This document shows positions 58,681 to 64,000 of a stretch of DNA of 64,000 bases, in pieces. Source of the DNA: Bacillus sp. UNC41MFS5 (GTDB lineage Bacteria > Bacillota > Bacilli > Bacillales_B > DSM-18226). Within the stretch, counting starts at the first letter, position 1, and each line of letters starts with the position of its first letter. The stretch spans positions 120,470 through 184,469 of the forward strand of contig NZ_KK366019.1 in assembly GCF_000686805.1 (NCBI RefSeq), read 5' to 3'. The notes under the pieces are model-generated. The model did not search any database, was not told where the DNA came from, and saw nothing but the letters and a program-made list of their open reading frames with translations. The position numbers and the translations under genes are program-made.

Positions 58681-60111
58681 ATGGGGAACGCTAATAAATT
58701 AGGATTTTGGGTATTAACCGCTCTTGTTGTCGGAAACATGGTCGGGTCAGGGATATTTATGCTGCCAAGCTCGCTTTCTGAAGCAGCGAGTCCTGCTGGT
58801 GTCATTTCAGCATGGCTTGTAACAGGACTTGGTGTATTAATGACCGCTCTTGTATTTGGTAACCTTGCGATAAGAAAACCAAATATAACTGGCGGTCCAC
58901 AAATTTATGCTAAGGAACTGTTTAAACCAGGATCACATGCTTCAACTTTATCTGGTTTTATGTCATCTTGGGGTTACTGGATTGGTAATCTCGCAGGGAA
59001 TGTTGCGATGATTACAACCTTTGCTGGTTATTTATCAACCTTTTTCCCAATTCTAACAAGTCAAGCAGACTGGTTTACAATTGGCGGCTTTACACTTAAG
59101 GTCGGTAATGGATTAACTTTTCTTGTCTGTTCCCTACTGCTTTGGGGAACTCACTTCATCATCCTGCGAGGAATGGAAAGTGCCGGAAAGATGAATTTTG
59201 TGGCAACAGCCGCTAAAGTTGCCGGATTTATTCTGTTTATTCTTGTCGGGTTATTTGCGTTTGAAAAAAGCAATATTCTTCCGTTAATGGCTGTTAGAAT
59301 GGACGAGGCCGGCCACTCGGTAGGAATGATGAGTCAAGTGAACAGTGCTGCAGTAAATACATTATGGGCATTTATTGGGGTGGAATCTGCCGTTGTGTTT
59401 GCTTCTCGTGTTCGAAAGCAAACCGATGTGAAACGCGCGACCATCCTTGGATTATTTATTGCCCTTGGCATTTACATTGGTATTAGCACCTTGACGATGG
59501 GAATGTTAGATCAAAACACGCTTATCCATTCTGATAAGCCGCTAATTGATGCGATTTCATCCTTTTTAGGGCCAATTGCCGGGAAAGTTTTAGCAGGGAT
59601 TGGGTTGATTAGCTTATTTGGTTCAACAATTGGATGGTTAATGCTAAGTGCGGAAGTCCCTTATCAAGCGGCAAAGCAGGGATTATTCATTCCTGCATTT
59701 AAAAAAGAAAACAAAAAAGGTCTGCCATTGTTTTCAATGGTTGTCTCTAATGGTTTAGGTCAACTGTTTATCTTTTCAACGGTTTCCAAATCCATTTCAG
59801 ATGCCTTTGGATTTGTCATTATCATTGCAACATTATCTTACTTGGTACCTTACTTTATCTCCTCCGTCTATCAGTTGAAACTAGTTGTAACCGGGGAGAC
59901 CTATAAAGGGGATCGTTCAAGAATTACAGACGGAATAATTGCCTTACTTTCCACTATTTATTCTGTATGGGTGATTATCGCTGGAACAGCAGATATTAAA
60001 ACATTTACCTATGGAATGATTTTACTGGCGAGCGGCATCCTCTTTTATGGTCCACTGTTTAGAAGAAAAAAGGAAGTAATGGCCGAACGCAAAAAAGCTT
60101 TATCAGCATAA
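58681..60111 (+). CDS. Amino-acid permease, APC superfamily (ArcD/YvsH-like)
   Basis: This 476-residue protein has 12 predicted membrane helices and the APC signature GNMVGSGIFMLPSSLSEAASPAG near 18-40. It resembles the basic amino acid/polyamine antiporter group (arginine/ornithine or lysine; B. subtilis YvsH). GGAGAGAGGG precedes ATG 58681. The gene is solitary, so substrate and direction are uncertain. No riboswitch-like leader is seen in the 180-nt upstream gap, which is AT-rich and otherwise unremarkable. Confidence 0.85.
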   Translation: MGNANKLGFWVLTALVVGNMVGSGIFMLPSSLSEAASPAGVISAWLVTGLGVLMTALVFGNLAIRKPNITGGPQIYAKELFKPGSHASTLSGFMSSWGYWIGNLAGNVAMITTFAGYLSTFFPILTSQADWFTIGGFTLKVGNGLTFLVCSLLLWGTHFIILRGMESAGKMNFVATAAKVAGFILFILVGLFAFEKSNILPLMAVRMDEAGHSVGMMSQVNSAAVNTLWAFIGVESAVVFASRVRKQTDVKRATILGLFIALGIYIGISTLTMGMLDQNTLIHSDKPLIDAISSFLGPIAGKVLAGIGLISLFGSTIGWLMLSAEVPYQAAKQGLFIPAFKKENKKGLPLFSMVVSNGLGQLFIFSTVSKSISDAFGFVIIIATLSYLVPYFISSVYQLKLVVTGETYKGDRSRITDGIIALLSTIYSVWVIIAGTADIKTFTYGMILLASGILFYGPLFRRKKEVMAERKKALSA

Positions 60112-60120
60112 TATTTATTT

Positions 60121-60152
60121 AACCTATCAGAACGCCTCTGATAGGTTTTATT
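60121..60152 (+). terminator. Terminator after the APC permease
   Basis: AACCTATCAGA pairs with TCTGATAGGTT (5-nt loop), then TTATTTTG. Confidence 0.88.
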
Positions 60153-60217
60153 TTGTAAATTAAGGGTAAAATAATGATAATTTCGATAAGAACAATCAAA
60201 ATTAGGGGGTTATATCA

Positions 60218-61048
60218 GTGAAAAAACTTACCATCATTTTTGCAATTTTATTGAGCTTTATGTTTGTACTGTCAGCTTGCGGCAAGGATAATGCCGATAA
60301 AGATACGAACAAAACTGACAACAAGACTTCTGAAAAAGCAGATAATGATTTATTGAAAAAGGTAAAAGATGACGGAACAATATTAATAGGTACAGAAGGT
60401 ACATATCCACCATTCACTTTCCATGATACAAGTGGCAATCTAACCGGATTTGACGTGGAACTTGCAACAGAGGTAGCTAAACGTATTGGGGTAAAACCTG
60501 AATTTAAAGAAACACAGTGGGATGCGATGTTTGCAGGATTAGATGCCAAGCGTTTTGACATGATTGCTAACGAAGTTGGGATTCGTCCAGACCGTCAGGA
60601 AAAGTATGATTTCTCTGATCCATATATTACGTCTGCAGGGGTCTTGATTGCTCATAAGGATAACGATAAAGTGAAATCATTTGAAGATATTAAAGGATTA
60701 AATGCAGCTCAATCGTTGACAAGTAACTACGGTGATATGGCTAAAAAATATGGGGCTAAACTAGTAGGAGTGGATGGTTTCCAGCAAGCAGTGGAGCTCC
60801 TTGCCCAAAAACGTGTGGATGTGACAATTAACGATAAGCTTTCATTTTTAGACTATAAAAAACAAAAGCCAGATGCACCAATCAAGGTTGTGGCAACTGC
60901 TAATGATGCCTCTTCAAGCGGGTTCATGTTTAGAAAGAAAAGCGACACACTCGTTGACGAGGTAAATAAGGCGCTAAAAGAAATAATTGACGATGGCACC
61001 TACAAAAAAATCTCTGAGAAATGGTTTGGTGAAGATGTACTTAAATAG
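60218..61048 (+). CDS. Amino-acid ABC transporter substrate-binding lipoprotein
   Basis: This 276-residue protein has a signal peptide and lipobox LSAC (Cys21), a lysine/asparagine/threonine-rich linker, then the family 3 binding fold: [47 protein letters not shown] (about 57-103). It delivers polar amino acids, possibly cystine as in TcyA-like systems. Start GTG 60218 follows TAGGGGGTT. It begins a three-gene operon with permease and ATPase and overlaps the permease by 14 nt. Lgt in this window would lipidate it. Confidence 0.93.
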   Translation: MKKLTIIFAILLSFMFVLSACGKDNADKDTNKTDNKTSEKADNDLLKKVKDDGTILIGTEGTYPPFTFHDTSGNLTGFDVELATEVAKRIGVKPEFKETQWDAMFAGLDAKRFDMIANEVGIRPDRQEKYDFSDPYITSAGVLIAHKDNDKVKSFEDIKGLNAAQSLTSNYGDMAKKYGAKLVGVDGFQQAVELLAQKRVDVTINDKLSFLDYKKQKPDAPIKVVATANDASSSGFMFRKKSDTLVDEVNKALKEIIDDGTYKKISEKWFGEDVLK

Positions 61049-61733
61049 TATTTTTGCTGACCCAGAAAGAATGGACAGGTTAATTGAGATTGCAAAGACT
61101 TCCCTCCAGCCGCTGCTGGAGGGTGCTGTTATGAATACCATTCCATTAACCATTATTTCATTTATTATTGGGATTATTTTGGCTGTGTTAACCGCACTTG
61201 CCCGAATTTCTCACGTAAAACTATTTCAAGGAATTGCCAGGGTATATGTTTCAGCCATTCGCGGCACACCATTACTTGTTCAGTTATTCATTATTTTTTA
61301 TGGACTTCCTAATATAGGAGTTACCTTGAATCCATTTATATCCGCAGTCATTGGTTTTTCCCTAAGCGTTGGGGCATATGCTTCAGAAATCATTCGGGCA
61401 GCGATTATCTCCATTCCTAAGGGACAATGGGAAGCAGCGTATTCAATTGGTATGACCTACAACCAGGCATTGAAAAGAATCATCCTGCCGCAGGCAACAA
61501 GAGTATCTATACCGCCATTATCGAATTCATTTATTAGTCTTGTAAAAGACACTTCTCTTGCATCCGTTGTCCTTGTAACAGAGATGTTTCGCCGGGCTCA
61601 AGAAATTGCTTCAACTACCTATGAATTTTTATTGATATATGTAGAAGCAGCGCTATTTTATTGGGTTATTTGCTTTTTTCTTTCGATCTTGCAAGGATAT
61701 TTGGAAAAGAGAATGGACCGGTATACGTCTTAA
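61035..61733 (+). CDS. Amino-acid ABC transporter permease
   Basis: This 232-residue HisM/TcyB-type permease has five or six membrane helices and the EAA loop [27 protein letters not shown] (about 127-153) that contacts the ATPase. The start is placed at ATG 61035, inside the end of the binding-protein gene, behind GGTGA; a longer frame from 60987 lies wholly inside the upstream gene. It would form a homodimeric channel. Substrate as for the neighbouring binding protein. Confidence 0.9.
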   Translation: MYLNSIFADPERMDRLIEIAKTSLQPLLEGAVMNTIPLTIISFIIGIILAVLTALARISHVKLFQGIARVYVSAIRGTPLLVQLFIIFYGLPNIGVTLNPFISAVIGFSLSVGAYASEIIRAAIISIPKGQWEAAYSIGMTYNQALKRIILPQATRVSIPPLSNSFISLVKDTSLASVVLVTEMFRRAQEIASTTYEFLLIYVEAALFYWVICFFLSILQGYLEKRMDRYTS

Positions 61734-61748
61734 TGAGGGAGTTATACG

Positions 61749-62483
61749 ATGATTTCAATTAAAGGATTATATAAGCAATTTGGTCAATTAGAGGTCTTAA
61801 AAGGAATTGACCTTCTCGTTGAAAAAGGAAAAGTGGTTGTTGTCATCGGTCCATCCGGTTCAGGTAAGACCACGATGTTGCGTTGTTTAAATGTACTCGA
61901 AACGCCGAATCAAGGAGTCATTTCCATTGAGGGACAAAACTTGGACTTCTCGAAAAATGTACCGAAAAAACAAATCTCTTCGTTCCGGCGCTTAACCGGA
62001 ATGGTTTTTCAAAGCTATAATCTATTCCCGCATAAAACTGCTCTTCAAAACGTTATGGAAGGGCCGATCATTGTCAAAGGGGAGAGTAAGGAGGAAGCAC
62101 GGAAAAAAGCCCAGGCACTCCTTGAAAAAGTTGGACTAGGTGATAAGCAGGATTACTTTCCCGCTCAGCTTTCAGGCGGTCAGCAGCAACGTGTGGGTAT
62201 TGCCCGGGCACTTGCCATGGAACCGGAAGTGATGCTCTTTGATGAGCCTACTTCTGCACTTGACCCCGAACTTGTCGGTGAGGTGTTAAAAGTCATGAAA
62301 GACCTGGCTAGGGAAGGCATGACAATGATTGTGGTGACCCATGAAATGCGCTTTGCCCGTGAAGCGGCTGATGAAGTTATTTTTATGGATCAAGGTGTGA
62401 TTGTCGAGAGGAACAAGCCAGAAGAAATCTTTACTAAACCGAAAGAAGAACGAACGAGGAAGTTCTTGAATATGATTCAATAA
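61749..62483 (+). CDS. Amino-acid ABC transporter ATP-binding protein
   Basis: This 244-residue ATPase (GlnQ/TcyC-like) has Walker [10 protein letters not shown] at 34-42, Q-loop [11 protein letters not shown], the signature [19 protein letters not shown] and Walker [15 protein letters not shown], then the switch histidine in VVTHEM. GAGGGAG precedes ATG 61749. It energises the import system of this operon. A terminator follows directly. Confidence 0.95.
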   Translation: MISIKGLYKQFGQLEVLKGIDLLVEKGKVVVVIGPSGSGKTTMLRCLNVLETPNQGVISIEGQNLDFSKNVPKKQISSFRRLTGMVFQSYNLFPHKTALQNVMEGPIIVKGESKEEARKKAQALLEKVGLGDKQDYFPAQLSGGQQQRVGIARALAMEPEVMLFDEPTSALDPELVGEVLKVMKDLAREGMTMIVVTHEMRFAREAADEVIFMDQGVIVERNKPEEIFTKPKEERTRKFLNMIQ

Positions 62484-62484
62484 G

Positions 62485-62516
62485 GTGTTGTAGCTAAATG
62501 CTATGGCACTTTTTTA
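62485..62516 (+). terminator. Terminator of the amino-acid ABC operon
   Basis: GTGTTGTAGC (62485-62494) pairs with GCTATGGCAC (62500-62509) using three G-U pairs, then T7. Confidence 0.85.
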
Positions 62517-62605
62517 TTTTGAGGACAATGATCTTTTTAGCTTAGCAGGAATTTCGACAAGTGCTATCGAAATAATTAATAAAATAGGTAAATTTTAGTA
62601 AAAAA

Positions 62606-62631
62606 TGAAACTTTTTCATTATCCAACCGTA
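62606..62631 (+). promoter_or_regulatory. Sigma-W promoter of yuaF-floT
   Basis: TGAAAC (62606-62611), 16-bp spacer, CGTA (62628-62631): a perfect match to the sigma-W consensus. yuaF-floT(yuaG)-yuaI is a known sigma-W operon in B. subtilis. Confidence 0.9.
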
Positions 62632-62727
62632 TTTTAGGTAGATACATAGGAAGGGATGGATGCATATGGATGAGGAGTGGTGTTACGTAAAATAAGAATT
62701 TTATTTGAATATGAAGGATGGGTGCGC

Positions 62728-63270
62728 ATGGAACCTTTCAGCATTCCTTTAGAAACGATTTATTTATATGGGTTAATAATCTCGGGAGTAGTCACAGTTT
62801 TATATGTTTTGTTTGCCGATGTTTTTCATTTTCAGGGGGCTGGAGATGGACTTCATTTTTTTAATCCCGTCCTAATCTTTGCATTTGTAACCATTCTGTC
62901 AGCAAGCGGTTATCTGTTTGAACGGCTCTCATCTTTTCACTATTTACTTATTTTAGGCATATCTGCCGTGATTGCCTTCATTGTTGTGACGTTATTAAAT
63001 GTCTTTGTGCTCATCCCGCTTTCGTCTGCCGAGGAATCACTAGTCTATAAAGAATCAGACTTGCGAGGCCGAGTTGGGACGGTCATCACGACTATTCCTG
63101 CTGACGGTTTTGGGGAAGTGATGATTGACAGTACAAGCGGGAGGATTGCCAAGCCAGCATCGAGTTTTGATGGAGACCTCATCGAGAGTGGGTCAAAAGT
63201 GCTGATTGTGCAGGTAGAAAAGGGCGTCCTGCAAGTGACGGTTCATCATCAACTAGAAAGTTTTTTATAG
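62728..63270 (+). CDS. yuaF: NfeD-family membrane protein YuaF
   Basis: This 180-residue protein has four predicted membrane segments (about 10-28, 45-62, 70-85, 88-110) and a C-terminal OB-fold NfeD domain (LRGRVGTVITTIPADGFGEVMIDSTSGRIAKPAS near 116-150). NfeD proteins accompany flotillins and affect membrane microdomain assembly; YuaF is the partner of FloT. The ATG at 62728 after AAGGATGGG is favoured over an upstream in-frame GTG at 62677, because the family starts near here. It is 14 nt before floT in the same operon. Confidence 0.9.
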   Translation: MEPFSIPLETIYLYGLIISGVVTVLYVLFADVFHFQGAGDGLHFFNPVLIFAFVTILSASGYLFERLSSFHYLLILGISAVIAFIVVTLLNVFVLIPLSSAEESLVYKESDLRGRVGTVITTIPADGFGEVMIDSTSGRIAKPASSFDGDLIESGSKVLIVQVEKGVLQVTVHHQLESFL

Positions 63271-63284
63271 GGAGGTTTTAAGAG

Positions 63285-64000
63285 ATGGAATTCAATTTTA
63301 TTTGGATAATCATTGGAATTGTTGTGGTTATTATCTTAGCTTTAATCGGCGTTTTCATCACAAAATACAGAACGGCAGGACCGGATGAGGCCTTGATCGT
63401 GACAGGCAGTTTCCTTGGCAATGGAAATGTCCATGTTGACGAGTCCGGGAATAAAGTGAAAATCATCCGCGGCGGCGGTACGTTTATTTTGCCAGTTTTC
63501 CAACAGGCAAAGCCGCTTAGCTTACTATCTAGTAAACTAGAAGTAACGACTCCAGAGGTGTATACCGAGCAAGGTGTACCTGTTATGGCTGATGGAGTTG
63601 CGATTATTAAAATCGGCGGGTCGATTAGTGAAATTGCCACAGCAGCGGAACAGTTCTTAGGAAAACCAAAAGAAGACCGTGAAAATGAAGCAAGGGAAGT
63701 ACTAGAAGGACATCTCCGCTCGATTTTAGGTTCGATGACCGTAGAAGAAATCTATAAAAACCGTGATAAATTCTCCCAAGAGGTCCAAAGGGTTGCCTCA
63801 CAGGATCTCGCCAAAATGGGCTTGGTCATTGTGTCATTTACGATTAAAGACGTCCGAGATAAAAATGGTTACCTCGATTCACTCGGTAAACCGCGAATTG
63901 CCCAAGTGAAAAGAGACGCAGATATCGCAACAGCGGAAGCAGAAAAAGAAACACGTATTAAAAAAGCAGAGGCAGCGAAAGAAGCAAAACGGAATGAATT
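63285..64000 (+). CDS. floT: Flotillin FloT (partial, runs off the window)
   Basis: The first 238 residues are visible. A membrane-inserting hydrophobic N-terminus (about 5-25) is followed by TKYRTAGPDEALIVTGSFLG, the SPFH/PHB domain (about 35-190, including LEGHLRSILGSMTVEEIYKNRDKFSQEVQ) and the beginning of the EA-rich coiled coil (ATAEAEKETRIKKAEAAKEAKRNE). Flotillins organise membrane microdomains and are sigma-W-controlled in Bacillus. GGGAGG at 63270-63275 serves ATG 63285. The C-terminal half lies beyond the window. Confidence 0.95.
   Translation, partial: MEFNFIWIIIGIVVVIILALIGVFITKYRTAGPDEALIVTGSFLGNGNVHVDESGNKVKIIRGGGTFILPVFQQAKPLSLLSSKLEVTTPEVYTEQGVPVMADGVAIIKIGGSISEIATAAEQFLGKPKEDRENEAREVLEGHLRSILGSMTVEEIYKNRDKFSQEVQRVASQDLAKMGLVIVSFTIKDVRDKNGYLDSLGKPRIAQVKRDADIATAEAEKETRIKKAEAAKEAKRNE

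Overview
The window is a chromosomal stretch from a spore-forming, low-to-mid GC Gram-positive bacterium of the Bacillaceae (Bacillus/Neobacillus-like). This rests on gene order matching the Bacillus subtilis csbA-uvrBA-yvl-hprK-lgt-ppaX-his-trxB-rapZ-glmR-whiA-crh-clpP-cggR-gapA-pgk-tpiA-gpmI-eno-secG-rnr-smpB-ssrA backbone, on AGGAGG-type ribosome sites, on TTG/GTG starts, on CtsR, CggR, LexA, Fur and sigma-W type sites, and on spore germination and coat genes. I have no database search; names come from recognising the proteins.

Layout. 1-2.3 kb: pantothenate symporter pair and csbA. 2.4-7.4 kb: uvrB-uvrA excision repair behind a LexA-like box. 7.5-12.3 kb: sigma-W-type promoter, yvlB-yvlD, then hprK-lgt-ppaX-yvoF. 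12.4-19.1 kb: complete hisZGDBHAFI operon. 19.4-26.3 kb: TPR protein, trxB, Nudix, rapZ-glmR-whiA-crh. 26.3-29.2 kb: clpP (minus) with a CtsR box, tRNA-Arg, rpoN (sigL), a glutaredoxin-like gene. 29.2-36.9 kb: the CggR-controlled glycolytic operon cggR-gapA-pgk-tpiA-gpmI-eno, then secG. 37-40.2 kb: carboxylesterase and RNase R. 40.2-46.5 kb: accessory block with an IS3-family element sitting in the loop of the rnr terminator and a GerA-type germinant receptor locus (B divergent from C-A-D). 46.6-47.7 kb: smpB and tmRNA. 47.8-51.2 kb: a CotF-like coat gene and an encapsulin nanocompartment operon of the iron-mineralising (IMEF) type (cargo, shell, 2Fe-2S ferredoxin), beside a convergent gene of unknown function with a Fur box in its promoter. 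51.4-62.5 kb: miscellaneous accessory and housekeeping genes (polysaccharide deacetylase, AI-2E-type permease, AlkD-like glycosylase, CDF metal transporter, DUF3231, acyl-CoA thioesterase, nadE, amino-acid permease, amino-acid ABC importer). 62.6-64 kb: sigma-W promoter with nfeD (yuaF) and the start of the flotillin gene floT.

The genes form coherent modules: HprK and its target Crh for carbon catabolite control, CggR with the glycolytic genes it represses, RNase R/SmpB/tmRNA for ribosome rescue, ClpP for proteolysis, and the encapsulin trio for iron storage, in which cargo and ferredoxin share an F-T-V-G-[S/T]-L-I targeting motif.

The most unusual non-coding signal is a set of four intergenic arrays of six units with a period of 21 nt (two of them exact in every step, one exact with one diverged unit, one with two 20-nt steps). 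Two have a GGCGGAAT-like core and two an ACAAAA core. One lies inside the encapsulin operon and one directly in front of the his promoter. Other repeats are a roughly 170-190-bp GC-rich palindromic element (two copies), a 13-bp GGTGTCAGGCACC element (four copies, one inside the rnr coding sequence), and a CTAGCTCCAGC-type element.
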